This document shows positions 11,883-20,789 of a stretch of DNA of 64,000 nucleotides, piece by piece; the first letter of the stretch is position 1; every line of letters begins with the position of its first letter. The stretch spans positions 3,782,001 to 3,846,000 of the forward strand of contig NZ_JACHIS010000001.1 in assembly GCF_014203365.1 (NCBI RefSeq), read 5' to 3'. The notes beneath the pieces are model-generated. The model made no database searches. It was not told where the DNA came from and saw only the letters and a list, made by a program, of their open reading frames with translations. This DNA comes from Actinoalloteichus hymeniacidonis. Lineage in GTDB: Bacteria > Actinomycetota > Actinomycetes > Mycobacteriales > Pseudonocardiaceae. The translations under genes were made by a program, and so were the position numbers.

Positions 11883-12630
11883 GCTGATGGTGCACCGCTC
11901 CGGCGAGCAGTTGGCCGAGGCGGTCGCCGCCCGGCTGGTGACGGTGCTGTCCGAGGCGCAGGAGCTTCGGGGACGGGCGTCGCTGGTGTTGACCGGCGGC
12001 CGGACCGGGGGTGCGGTGCTGACCGCGCTGCGCACCACGCTGGCGCGGGATGCCGTCGACTGGTCTGCGGTGGACTTCTACTGGGGTGACGAACGGTTCC
12101 TGCCCTCGGGCGACGAGGAGCGCAACGAGACCCTGGCCAGAGCCAACCTGCTCGATCACCTGCCGGTCGACCCGGCGCGGGTGTACCCGATGGCGGCATC
12201 CGACGGCCCGTTCGGCGCCGATCCGGACGCGGCGGCGGCGGATTACGCCCGAGTACTGGCCGAAGCGGCAGGCGAGGGCGACGTACCGGTCTTCGATGTC
12301 TGCCTGCTGGGGGTCGGCGAGGAGGGCCACACGGCCTCGATCTTCCCGGACTCGCCTGCGGTGCACGAGCACGAACGCAGCGTCGTCGCCGTGCGGGACT
12401 GTCCCAAGCCGCCGCCCACCCGGATCTCTCTGACGCTGCGGGCGATCCGTTCGTCGGCACAGGTCTGGTTGCTGACGACCGGCGCGGGCAAGGCCGAGGC
12501 GGTCGCGGCCGCGATGCGGGACGCCGACGAGGTCACAGTGCCCGCCGCAGGCGCGCGTGGCCGGGACCGCACGCTGTGGATCGTGGACTCGGCTGCGGCC
12601 GCGCTGCCCGACAGCGGGCCGCCACGCTGA
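11869..12630 (+). CDS. pgl: 6-phosphogluconolactonase
   Basis: 253 residues. Hydrolyses 6-phosphogluconolactone, the product of Zwf. The DevB-type motifs VDFYWGDERFLP and VFDVCLLGVGEEGHTASIFP are present. The GTG at 11869 has GGGGAGG seven bases upstream and overlaps the opcA 3' end by 14 bases. An ATG at 11887 is a less likely alternative. Last gene of the operon, followed by a strong hairpin at 12650-12681. Confidence 0.93.
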   Translation: MSRAELMVHRSGEQLAEAVAARLVTVLSEAQELRGRASLVLTGGRTGGAVLTALRTTLARDAVDWSAVDFYWGDERFLPSGDEERNETLARANLLDHLPVDPARVYPMAASDGPFGADPDAAAADYARVLAEAAGEGDVPVFDVCLLGVGEEGHTASIFPDSPAVHEHERSVVAVRDCPKPPPTRISLTLRAIRSSAQVWLLTTGAGKAEAVAAAMRDADEVTVPAAGARGRDRTLWIVDSAAAALPDSGPPR

Positions 12631-12649
12631 GCGGACATCTGGTCGCTTT

Positions 12650-12681
12650 CGGGGGAGGCTGCGGTTGCGCAGGCTCCCCCG
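12650..12681 (+). terminator. Terminator of the tkt-pgl operon
   Basis: Hairpin with arms CGGGGGAG(G)CTGCG and CGCAG(G)CTCCCCCG: 13 paired bases with one G/G mismatch around a GTTG loop, 20 bases after the pgl stop. No long T-run follows, which is common in high-GC actinobacteria. Confidence 0.75.
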
Positions 12682-12782
12682 ATGCGTTCGCGGACGGGCG
12701 CTGACCAGGGGTTTCCTGACCGGGGTGTACTCGGGACGTCGTCCGGGTAGGGCGAGAGAGACCCCTGGAAGGAGGGACGCCC

Positions 12783-13190
12783 ATGCGACACGACGAGTTC
12801 ATCGGCCAGGTCCAGGCCAGGGCACGGTTGTCCAGCCGTGGAGAGGCCGAGGCCGCCACCAGGGCCGCGTTGGAGACCCTGGGCGAGCGAGTGCCGGAAC
12901 GCGCCGCCGATCACCTCGCCGACCAATTGCCCGCCGAGATCGGCGAACACCTGCGCCGCACCGAGATCTGGGACGGCGCCGGGCCCGGCGAACGGTTCGA
13001 CTTCGAGGAGTTCGCCCACCGAGTGGCCGAGCGCGGCCATCTGCACGAGCCCGACGCGATCTATCGCACCCGGGTGGTGCTGGAGGTGACCGGCGAGGCC
13101 ACCGAGGGTGTGCTGGGCAAGGTGCGGGATCAGTTGCCCGCCGACCTACGTCCGCTGGTCGATGCGGGCAGCAGCGGCCCGCTGCGGTGA
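12783..13190 (+). CDS. DUF2267 domain protein
   Basis: 135 residues that fit the DUF2267 family: an N-terminal MRHDEFIGQVQ, helical AEAATRAALETLGERV, then LADQLPAEIGEHLR and a C-terminal VLGKVRDQLPADLRPLVDAG. These small acidic helical proteins are common in actinobacteria and their function is unknown. It probably folds as two tandem helical repeats (the motif DQLPA recurs). The start is secure: GGAAGGAGG sits eight bases before the ATG. It stands alone between the pentose-phosphate terminator and its own hairpin at 13209-13234. Confidence 0.85.
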   Translation: MRHDEFIGQVQARARLSSRGEAEAATRAALETLGERVPERAADHLADQLPAEIGEHLRRTEIWDGAGPGERFDFEEFAHRVAERGHLHEPDAIYRTRVVLEVTGEATEGVLGKVRDQLPADLRPLVDAGSSGPLR

Positions 13191-13208
13191 CCCAACGGAA
13201 AGTGGCAC

Positions 13209-13234
13209 GGCCGCAGGCAACGCGGCCTGCGGTC
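13209..13234 (+). terminator. Hairpin after the DUF2267 gene
   Basis: Arms GGCCGCAGG and CCTGCGGTC (one G-T wobble) around an eight-base loop, 19 bases after the stop. Probably a factor-independent terminator. It may also end the convergent NTF2-like transcript. Confidence 0.6.
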
Positions 13235-13280
13235 GGGCTGGGGGCCGCTGGAAGGCGGATACTCGAACACCGGCGTCGGC

Positions 13281-13718
13281 TCAGCCCGGCGCACCGCCGC
13301 TCAGGGCCTGCCCCGCCGCTCCGGTGCCCGCCAGGATGTCGGCGGCGGCGAGCGGGCTGAAGTAGTCGCGATAGTGTGCGATCTCGCCGTCTCGGACGGT
13401 GATGACCGCGATGTAGCGCATCAGATAGGGCCGTCCGGTGGGGACGACGGTGCCCTCGATGGCGAACTCGACGATCATGGTCTCTGCTTCGGTGCTCTGG
13501 TGCACCACCTTCTCCGCGAGCCGCTGCGGCCGCAGGATCTCGGGGTAGGCGCCGAGGTACTCCTGGACTGCGGCTCGACCGGTCAATCTCCGAGCGGCTC
13601 CCGAATCGGCGAAGGGGAACTCCAGGATCCCGTCCTCGGCCCATAACGCGGCGAAGGCCTGCATCTTCGAGGCGAGTACGAGGTCCACGGCGTGGTCGAC
13701 CAGTTCACGAGGTTGCAT
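13281..13718 (-). CDS. NTF2-like (SnoaL-type) protein
   Basis: 145 residues with the cone-shaped NTF2 fold pattern: an N-terminal helix (ELVDHAVDLVLASKMQAFAALWAEDGILEFPF), then TGRAAVQEYLGAYP and paired strands ending IAHYRDYFSPLAAADIL. Such proteins act as small-molecule isomerases, hydrolases or binding partners; substrate unknown. The ATG at 13718 has AGGAG seven bases upstream. It is divergent from the SDR remnant, with a shared 19-bp palindrome between them. NTF2/SDR pairs under TetR control are common in actinobacteria, but no TetR gene is present here. Confidence 0.85.
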   Translation of the reverse strand: MQPRELVDHAVDLVLASKMQAFAALWAEDGILEFPFADSGAARRLTGRAAVQEYLGAYPEILRPQRLAEKVVHQSTEAETMIVEFAIEGTVVPTGRPYLMRYIAVITVRDGEIAHYRDYFSPLAAADILAGTGAAGQALSGGAPG

Positions 13719-13736
13719 CCGACACTCCTAACGACA

Positions 13737-13755
13737 GGACGGTACGTTACCGTCC
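13737..13755. promoter_or_regulatory. 19-bp inverted repeat, probable TetR-type operator
   Basis: GGACGGTA, three-base centre CGT, then TACCGTCC: perfect 8-bp arms between the divergent NTF2-like gene and SDR remnant. Size and symmetry suit a dimeric TetR-family repressor. The site lies 19 bases upstream of the NTF2-like ATG, where it would block transcription. Confidence 0.6.
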
Positions 13756-13868
13756 CGTCGACAGAGTACTCGCAGTCGATCTCCCGTCGCCAGCCCGGTA
13801 GACCGACCCTCTCGGCCCTCGGCCCTCGGCCCGACCGGACGCCCGATCGCCGCCGCGCAGCCGCCCCA

Positions 13869-14589
13869 GTGATCGCCGTGTTCGGCGCTGGAACCGGCCT
13901 CGGCGCATCCGTCGCCCGCCGCTTCGGACGCGAGGGCTTCCGGGTCGCGCTGGTGGCCCGCAGGCAGGAACGGCTGCAGACCCTCGCCGGGGAACTCGCC
14001 GAGGAGGGCACCGAGGCCAGCGTGTTCTCTGCCGACCTCGCCGAGCCCGCCGGGGTGCCCGCTCTCATCGCGGCGATCCGGGACCGCCTCGGTCGCATCG
14101 ACGTGGTCGAGTACGGGCCGATCAGCACCGCCGAGGGATTCACCCCGGCCGCCGAGTTGGACGCGGCCGCCCTCCAAGAGCTGATCCCGCTCCTGCTGCT
14201 CACCCCCGTGGAGGTGGTGCAGGCCGTGTTACCGGAGTGGACCGAACGCGGCGACAGCGCCTTCCTGCTCACCCAGGGCTACTCGGCGGTGCAACCGATG
14301 CCGCACCTCAGCGGCCTGGGTCCGGTGATGTCCGCAGCCCGGAAATAATCTGTACTCACTCCACTCCGACGTAGCCGATGCGGGGTTCTACGCCGGAACC
14401 CTGAGCATCGCGTCGCTGATCGCCCGAAGTGAGATGAGCGCCCGGGCCCAGGCCACGTTCGAAGCGGTCGACGACGCCCCGCAGTTCTCGACCGTCGACC
14501 CCGACGACCTCGCCGATATCTACTGGGAGATGTATCGCAGGCCGGATCGGGTAGAGCAGGTTCATCCAGCACCGACAACCGCCGCATAA
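13869..14589 (+). pseudogene. SDR-family oxidoreductase, disrupted by a +1 frameshift
   Basis: The first part, from a GTG at 13869, reads VIAVFGAGTGLGASVARRFG, a Rossmann NAD(P)-binding start, and continues through FRVALVARRQERLQTLAGEL to GPVMSAARK, then TAA at 14346-14348. From 14347 the next frame continues as NLYSLHSDVADAGFYAG through DLADIYWEMYRRPDRVEQV to a TAA at 14587. Removing one A from the AAATAA at 14343-14348 rejoins the two parts as AARNNLYSLHSD, giving an intact SDR of about 240 residues. So this is either a recent pseudogene or a one-base sequence error. No good ribosome site precedes the GTG. Confidence 0.8.
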
Positions 14590-14687
14590 CGCCTGCGTCG
14601 TCGAACAGCAGCCGGGTGGACAGCTCCGCGAGTGCCCCAGAGATCGTCCCCGCCTCGCAGGCTGCTCTACCGCGCGCACCCGGACCC

Positions 14688-14728
14688 GGGTCGACGGCAT
14701 CCTCCGAACGGGAGAATGCCGTCGACCC
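14688..14728. terminator. Strong bidirectional terminator hairpin
   Basis: Perfect 13-bp arms (GGGTCGACGGCAT and ATGCCGTCGACCC), then an opposed C/A and an inner 4-bp stem CTCC/GGAG around a five-base loop. It lies between the convergent SDR remnant and the azoreductase gene, and so probably ends both transcripts. The flanks (14590-14687 and 14729-14816) show no credible gene. Confidence 0.75.
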
Positions 14729-14816
14729 TATCGGGTAGCCATCGGCTTCCCGGAGTTCCTCAGGCAGCACGCCGGCTCATTCGCGACCCAGCACCTGCGC
14801 AGGACACTGCTCCGTC

Positions 14817-15506
14817 TCATCCCACGTCGACCCCGGTCGTGCCGGTCGACAGTTCCCGATCATGCGCCCGCCGTTCGGCGAGATGCGCGGCCGTGCGCTC
14901 GGCCAAGGCCCGCGCCTCGGCGCGGGACAGGTCCGCCTGCGGCCGCAGCTCGGCCAACGCTGGATCGATTTCGGCCGCCGTCAGCTCGGCGGCGATCACG
15001 GTGACCTCCGCACCGAAGAGGTCACCGAAGATACGTCGGAGATAGGGCGTCGCGTGATCCCAGCCCTCGCGTGGGGCGCCGGGGGCGTAACTGCCACCGC
15101 GCGCGATCACCAGCGTGAGCGGCACCCCCGCCAGCGCCCGTCCGGGCAAGGTGTGCCTCGGGTCGAACCTCGGATCGGTGATCAACAGGTCGACCCAGGA
15201 TTTCACACTCGCCGGGGTGCCGAAGTTGTACAGCGGTGCACCCACGACGATCTCGGTGGCGGCGAGGACCTCGTCGGCGAAGTCGGCGGCCAGCGCCTTG
15301 CCCCGGCGCATCGCAGGCGTCCAGTGCGGCTCGGGCAGGAACCCCGCCGAGGCGGCCTGGTGCCAGGCCGCATGAAGGTCGGGGCAGCCGGTGAGGTCAC
15401 GATGGACGACCTGGTCGGCTGGCCAGGTAGCCGCCATGATGTCGGCGAGTTCCCGAGTGATGGAGCCGAGTCGGCGAACACTCGTGTCGACGCGCAGCAA
15501 AGTCAT
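14817..15506 (-). CDS. azoR: FMN-dependent NADH-azoreductase / quinone reductase (AcpD/AzoR family)
   Basis: 229 residues, flavodoxin-like fold. It reduces quinones and azo compounds with NADH, a detoxification role in the cytosol. Seen: MTLLRVDTSVRRLGSITREL (phosphate-binding start) and VVGAPLYNFGTPASVKSWVD, which matches the FMN-contact Y-N-F-G segment, plus IARGGSY. The ATG at 15506 is chosen at the start of homology. The gene is divergent from an ECF sigma gene, and the 84-base spacer carries matching ECF41-like promoter motifs in both directions, suggesting it belongs to the sigma factor's regulon. Confidence 0.88.
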   Translation of the reverse strand: MTLLRVDTSVRRLGSITRELADIMAATWPADQVVHRDLTGCPDLHAAWHQAASAGFLPEPHWTPAMRRGKALAADFADEVLAATEIVVGAPLYNFGTPASVKSWVDLLITDPRFDPRHTLPGRALAGVPLTLVIARGGSYAPGAPREGWDHATPYLRRIFGDLFGAEVTVIAAELTAAEIDPALAELRPQADLSRAEARALAERTAAHLAERRAHDRELSTGTTGVDVG

Positions 15507-15515
15507 CTGATCTGG

Positions 15516-15542
15516 TGTCCCATCGGGTCGATGCGGGTCGTC
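15516..15542 (+). promoter_or_regulatory. ECF41-type promoter for the sigma gene
   Basis: TGTCCCA at 15516-15522, a 16-base spacer, and CGTC at 15539-15542. Known ECF41 promoters read TGTCACA then CGTC at this spacing, so six of seven -35 bases and all -10 bases match. It would start transcription about 40 bases before the sigma ATG, indicating autoregulation. Confidence 0.6.
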
Positions 15543-15562
15543 AAGAACATGACGACAGGCAT

Positions 15563-15589
15563 GACGGATCCGCGCGGCACAAGGGGACA
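15563..15589 (-). promoter_or_regulatory. ECF41-type promoter for azoR
   Basis: On the lower strand: TGTCCCC at 15589-15583, a 16-base spacer, then CGTC at 15566-15563. The same architecture as the rightward motif, giving an azoR leader of about 50 bases. Caution: its -35 is the complement of the sigma gene's ribosome site, so part of the match could be coincidental. Confidence 0.5.
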
Positions 15590-15590
15590 G

Positions 15591-16523
15591 ATGAACGAAC
15601 GGGACAAGGCCGCACGGCGGTTCGAGGAGCATCGAAGCCACCTGCGAGCGGTCGCCTATCGAATCGTCGGCTCGCACACCGAGGCCGAGGACGCCGTGCA
15701 GGAGACCTGGCTGCGCTACGACCGCTCCGACACGGGCGCCGTCGACAACCTCCGGGGCTGGCTGACCCGGGTCGTCGCGCGGGTGTGCCTGGACATGCTG
15801 CGTAGTCGACGAGCGCGACGCGACCGACCGACACCATGGCCGGAACCGGAATCCGACTACTCCCGGACGGGGAACGAACCCGATCCCGACGCGATCGATC
15901 CCGAGCACGAGGCCGTGCTGTCCGACTCGGTCGGCCGTGCGCTACTGGTGATGATGGAGACGTTGTCACCCGCCGAGCGCATCGCGCTGGTCCTCCACGA
16001 CAGCTTCGCCGTCCCCTTCGCGGAGATCGCACCCCTTCTCGACCGTTCCCCGGGCGCAGCGAAGAAATTGGCGGTCCGAGCCCGGCAGAAGATACGGGAC
16101 ACCGAGACCCGCCAATCCGATCTGTACCGACATCGCCGGATCGTCGACGCCTTCTTGGCCGCCGTCCGCAGCGGTGATCTCGACCGACTACTGACGATCC
16201 TGCATTGCGATGTCGTGCGGCGAGTGGACGGCGATCTCGCGGAACAGGCGCCCATCGAGGTGCGTGGCGCGCGCAACGTCGTGGAGGAGGCACGGCTCTT
16301 CGCCGGACGAGCCCGCTACGCCCGACTCGTCCTGATCGACGGTGCACCCGGCGCCGTGGTGACCGATCGCGGCAGGCCCACACTGGCTTTGACCTTCGTG
16401 ATCAAGGAGGAGCGGATCATCGAGTTCGAGGTGATCACTCGATCGGCGCGACTGCGAAGAATGCGATTCGCCCCTGGGCTGTCGGTGAGAGAACGTGCGG
16501 CGGCTCTCCGACCCCACCCGTGA
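15591..16523 (+). CDS. ECF RNA polymerase sigma factor, SigJ/ECF41 type with a C-terminal NTF2-like domain
   Basis: 310 residues. Sigma region 2 (FEEHRSHLRAVAYRIVGSHTEAEDAVQETWLRY, residues about 8-40), a linker with a PWPEPES segment like the WLPEP linker of ECF41 sigmas, region 4 (LSPAERIALVLHDSFAVPFAEIAPLLDRSPGAAKKLAVRARQ), then a SnoaL/NTF2-like domain from about residue 185 (HRRIVDAFLAAVRSGDLDRLLTIL, IEVRGARNV). In ECF41 factors this extension replaces an anti-sigma factor and tunes activity. The ATG at 15591 is chosen for AGGGG just upstream. In-frame ATGs at 15549 and 15561 are alternatives. Confidence 0.9.
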   Translation: MNERDKAARRFEEHRSHLRAVAYRIVGSHTEAEDAVQETWLRYDRSDTGAVDNLRGWLTRVVARVCLDMLRSRRARRDRPTPWPEPESDYSRTGNEPDPDAIDPEHEAVLSDSVGRALLVMMETLSPAERIALVLHDSFAVPFAEIAPLLDRSPGAAKKLAVRARQKIRDTETRQSDLYRHRRIVDAFLAAVRSGDLDRLLTILHCDVVRRVDGDLAEQAPIEVRGARNVVEEARLFAGRARYARLVLIDGAPGAVVTDRGRPTLALTFVIKEERIIEFEVITRSARLRRMRFAPGLSVRERAAALRPHP

Positions 16524-16540
16524 TCGCCACACCCTCCCCA

Positions 16541-16588
16541 ACGAGAACGACGGCACCGTCCCGATCGGGACGGTGCCGTCGTTCTCGT
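16541..16588. terminator. 48-bp perfect palindrome, bidirectional terminator
   Basis: Fully self-complementary over 48 bases. Each 24-base half runs from ACGAGAACGACGG at the outside to CACCGTCCCGA at the centre. It lies between the convergent sigma gene and rbpA (18 bases from the former, 24 from the latter), so it ends both transcripts. The lack of a designed loop means four or so central bases must open. Confidence 0.8.
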
Positions 16589-16611
16589 GCAGACAGGATC
16601 TCGGGCCGGAC

Positions 16612-16953
16612 TTACTCGCCTCGGCGCTCGCGGAGTCTCTTGAGCGCCTCGTCGAGGATCGCCTTGCCGTCCGAATCGCTGCGTCGTTCCTTCACGTACG
16701 CCAGGTGCGTCTTGTACGGCTCGTTACGCGGTGGTGCCGGAGGCTGCTCCTCGTCACGCCCTGCGGGACAACCGCAGCGTGGACAGTCCCAGAACTCCGG
16801 CTCGTCCGCTTCCACCGCGAAGGATGGCCGCACCTCATGGCCATTGGCGCACCAGTAGGAGACTCGACGCCGAGGCGCCGATTCCCCTCGTTCCGACTCG
16901 CCTATCGGGCCCGCCCCGACTCGCGTGCCCCTGATTGCGTTACCACCAGCCAT
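16612..16953 (-). CDS. rbpA: RNA polymerase-binding protein RbpA
   Basis: 113 residues. An actinobacterial transcription activator that contacts the principal sigma factor and stabilises the open complex. Seen: a basic N-terminal tail (GNAIRGTRVGAGPIGE), a core domain with YWCANGHE and WDCPRCGCPAG, where Cys pairs occupy zinc-ribbon positions, and a C-terminal sigma-interaction helix (PYKTHLAYVKERRSDSDGKAILDEAL). All match RbpA closely. The ATG at 16953 has only a weak purine stretch upstream. Confidence 0.95.
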   Translation of the reverse strand: MAGGNAIRGTRVGAGPIGESERGESAPRRRVSYWCANGHEVRPSFAVEADEPEFWDCPRCGCPAGRDEEQPPAPPRNEPYKTHLAYVKERRSDSDGKAILDEALKRLRERRGE

Positions 16954-16986
16954 CGACGCTCAACACCCCACAACGTGGTCGCCCTA

Positions 16987-17011
16987 CATGCCGGCCGGGG
17001 AGACCGGCATG
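16987..17011 (-). terminator. Hairpin after secG
   Basis: Perfect arms CATGCCGG and CCGGCATG around a nine-base loop, 14 bases beyond the secG stop. Probably the end of the gap-pgk-tpiA-secG transcript and a boundary for the rbpA promoter. Confidence 0.6.
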
Positions 17012-17024
17012 GTGCTCGCCGGAG

Positions 17025-17261
17025 TCAGACCTCGACCCGGACCAGCAGACCCACCGCCACGATGCAGATGACCCAGATCGCGGACGTGAAGTACGTGATC
17101 CGGTCGAGATTCTTCTCCGCGACGTTCGATCCGGACAAGGTCGACTGCATCCCGCCGCCGAACAACGACGACAGGCCGCCCCCGCGACCCTTGTGCAGCA
17201 ATACAAGCAGGATCAGAGCCAGGCTGGAGATCACCAGCATGACGTGCAGGAAGAGTCTCAT
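17025..17261 (-). CDS. secG: Preprotein translocase subunit SecG
   Basis: 78 residues with two transmembrane helices (residues about 3-22, LFLHVMLVISSLALILLVLL; about 52-74, YFTSAIWVICIVAVGLLV) separated by the SecG loop KGRGGGLSSLFGGGMQSTLSGSNVAEKNLDRIT. It is part of the SecYEG channel. Location after tpiA is conserved in actinobacteria. The ATG has GAGGGTGAG immediately upstream. A TATGAT -10 at 17286-17291 suggests it can also be transcribed on its own. Confidence 0.95.
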   Translation of the reverse strand: MRLFLHVMLVISSLALILLVLLHKGRGGGLSSLFGGGMQSTLSGSNVAEKNLDRITYFTSAIWVICIVAVGLLVRVEV

Positions 17262-17285
17262 CTCACCCTCGCGTTGGCGGTAGGC

Positions 17286-17291
17286 ATCATA
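17286..17291 (-). promoter_or_regulatory. -10 hexamer TATGAT upstream of secG
   Basis: TATGAT on the lower strand, 24 bases before the secG ATG in the 72-base tpiA-secG spacer. No recognisable -35 was found. It suggests an internal promoter that uncouples secG from the glycolysis genes. Confidence 0.4.
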
Positions 17292-17333
17292 GGGTACCGG
17301 GTCGGTGACCGCGGGTGGTACGCCCGGCTAGCT

Positions 17334-18122
17334 CTAGGGCAGTGGTCCGCCCGCCGCGAGCGCGCAGAGCTTAGCGAACTCGTCGGCGTCCAGACTGGCA
17401 CCGCCCACCAGGGCGCCGTCCACATCGGGCGCCGCAATGAGCTCCCCGATGTTTCCGGACTTCACGGAGCCACCGTAGAGGACCCGAACCTGTTGACCCA
17501 CCTCGGCGCCGTATTTCTCGACGAGGGCGGCGCGCAGTTCTCCGCAGACCTCCTGGGCGTCGGCAGGCGTGGCGACCTTGCCGGTACCGATGGCCCACAC
17601 CGGTTCGTAGGCCACCACGACCTCGGCCACCTGCTCGGCCTTCAGGCCCTTGAGTGCCGCGAGGAGCTGGGCACGGCCGTGGGCGACGTGTTCACCCGCC
17701 TCCCGGACCTCCAGCGGCTCACCGACGCACAGGATCGGGGTCAACCCGTTCTTGAGCGCGGCCCGCACCTTCTTGTTGACCAGCTCGTCGCCCTCGGCGT
17801 GGTACTCACGCCGCTCCGAGTGCCCGATCACGACGTAGGTGCAGCCCAGCTTGGCCAGCATCGAGCCGGACACCTCGCCGGTGTAGGCACCGGACTCGTG
17901 TGCCGAGAGGTCCTGCGCGCCGTACTTGAGCAGCAGCTTGTCGCCGTCGATCAAGGTCTGCACGCTGCGGATGTCGGTGAACGGCGGGATCACCGCCACC
18001 TCGACCTTGGCGAAGTACTTCTCGGGCAGCGCGAACGCGATCTTCTGCGTCAGCGCGATGCCCTCGAAGTGGTTGAGGTTCATCTTCCAGTTGCCCGCGA
18101 TCAGCGGTAGTCGAGCAGCCAT
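17334..18122 (-). CDS. tpiA: Triosephosphate isomerase
   Basis: 262 residues. Interconverts dihydroxyacetone phosphate and glyceraldehyde-3-phosphate. Catalytic Lys in AGNWKMNLN (residues about 8-16), His in [10 protein letters not shown], and the active-site Glu in [14 protein letters not shown] are all present, with the C-terminal phosphate loop [10 protein letters not shown]. The ATG at 18122 marks the start of homology. The pgk stop lies seven bases upstream, so the two are cotranscribed. Confidence 0.97.
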   Translation of the reverse strand: MAARLPLIAGNWKMNLNHFEGIALTQKIAFALPEKYFAKVEVAVIPPFTDIRSVQTLIDGDKLLLKYGAQDLSAHESGAYTGEVSGSMLAKLGCTYVVIGHSERREYHAEGDELVNKKVRAALKNGLTPILCVGEPLEVREAGEHVAHGRAQLLAALKGLKAEQVAEVVVAYEPVWAIGTGKVATPADAQEVCGELRAALVEKYGAEVGQQVRVLYGGSVKSGNIGELIAAPDVDGALVGGASLDADEFAKLCALAAGGPLP

Positions 18123-18129
18123 CTGTCGG

Positions 18130-19365
18130 TCAGTCCTCCAGAACCGCGACGCCGGGGAGGACCTTGCCCTCCAAGAACTCCAAGGACGCCCCGCCCCCGG
18201 TGGAGATGTGGGAGAAACCGTCCTCCGGCAGACCCAGCGCGCGGACCGCCGCAGCGGAGTCACCGCCGCCGACCACGCTGAAGGAGTCGCCGTTCACCAA
18301 TGCCGTGGCCACCGCGCGGGTGCCGCCGGCGAACGCCTCGAACTCGAAGACGCCCACCGGTCCGTTCCAGAACACCGTGGCGGCGTCGGACAGCCGCTCG
18401 GCGAACAGTTCCCGGGTGCGCGGGCCGATGTCCAGGCCCTCGCGGTCGGCGGGGATCTCCTCGGCCGAGACGATCTCGACATCGGCGTCGGGAGCGAACT
18501 CGGTCGCCGCCAGCACGTCGACCGGCAGCACGAGCTCGACGCCCCGCCGCTCGGCCTCGGCGATGAAACCGCGCACCGTGTCCAGCTGGTCGGTCTGCAA
18601 GAGCGACTTGCCGACCTCGTGGCCCTTGGCCTTGAGGAAGGTGTAGGCCATCCCGCCACCGATGAGCAGCCGGTCGACCTTGGTGATCAGGTTCTCGATC
18701 ACCGCGAGCTTGTCCGAGACCTTGGAACCGCCCAACACGACCGCGTAGGGCCGGGCGGGCTCCTCGGTGAGCTTGCGCAGCACCGTCACCTCGGCGAGGA
18801 CCAGCTGGCCCGCGTAACGCGGCAGCAGCCGCGCGACGTCGTAGACCGAGGCCTGCTTGCGGTGCACCACACCGAAGCCGTCGGAGACGAAGGCACCGTC
18901 CTCGCCGACCAGGTCGGCCAGTTCACGGGCCAGCTCGGCGCGCTCGCCGTCGTCCTTGCTGGTCTCGCGCGGGTCGAACCGCACGTTCTCCAGCAGTGCG
19001 ATCGAGCCTTCGCCCAATCCGTCCACGACGGACTTGGCCGAGGGCCCCACCACGTCCTGCGCGAGCGCCACCTCGGCGCCCAGCAACTCGCCCAGTCGGG
19101 CGGCCACCGGGGCCAGGGAGAACTTCTCGTCGGGCACGCCCTTGGGCCTGCCCAGGTGGGCGGCCACCACCACTCGCGCGCCCGCCTCGATCAGCTTCGA
19201 CAGCGTGGGCAGCGAGGCCCGCACCCGGCCGTCGTCGGTGATCCGCGCGCCGTCGAGCGGGACGTTGAGGTCGGCGCGCACCAGCACGCGCCGACCCCGA
19301 GCCCCCTCGGACAGCAGGTCCGCAACTGTCGCGACGTCCCCACGAGGGGACTCTGACGTCGTCAC
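18130..19365 (-). CDS. pgk: Phosphoglycerate kinase
   Basis: 411 residues. ATP-forming step of glycolysis. Seen: [13 protein letters not shown] (residues about 26-38), [29 protein letters not shown] in the hinge region, and the nucleotide-binding [16 protein letters not shown] near the C-terminus. The GTG at 19365 follows GAGG at nine bases. It lies 19 bases downstream of gap in the conserved gap-pgk-tpiA order. Confidence 0.97.
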   Translation of the reverse strand: MTTSESPRGDVATVADLLSEGARGRRVLVRADLNVPLDGARITDDGRVRASLPTLSKLIEAGARVVVAAHLGRPKGVPDEKFSLAPVAARLGELLGAEVALAQDVVGPSAKSVVDGLGEGSIALLENVRFDPRETSKDDGERAELARELADLVGEDGAFVSDGFGVVHRKQASVYDVARLLPRYAGQLVLAEVTVLRKLTEEPARPYAVVLGGSKVSDKLAVIENLITKVDRLLIGGGMAYTFLKAKGHEVGKSLLQTDQLDTVRGFIAEAERRGVELVLPVDVLAATEFAPDADVEIVSAEEIPADREGLDIGPRTRELFAERLSDAATVFWNGPVGVFEFEAFAGGTRAVATALVNGDSFSVVGGGDSAAAVRALGLPEDGFSHISTGGGASLEFLEGKVLPGVAVLED

Positions 19366-19384
19366 TGGGTCGTCCTCTTCCTGA

Positions 19385-20789
<1,405 letters not shown>

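Noticed and set aside
13719-13760. ECF41-type promoter before the NTF2-like gene (TGTCGAC-N15-CGTC, lower strand)
   Set aside because: Only four of seven -35 bases match and the spacer is 15, not 16; the palindrome is the better explanation.
14279-14770. Leftward open frame in the SDR/azoR gap
   Set aside because: It crosses the terminator hairpin and the SDR remnant in antisense; no recognisable domain.
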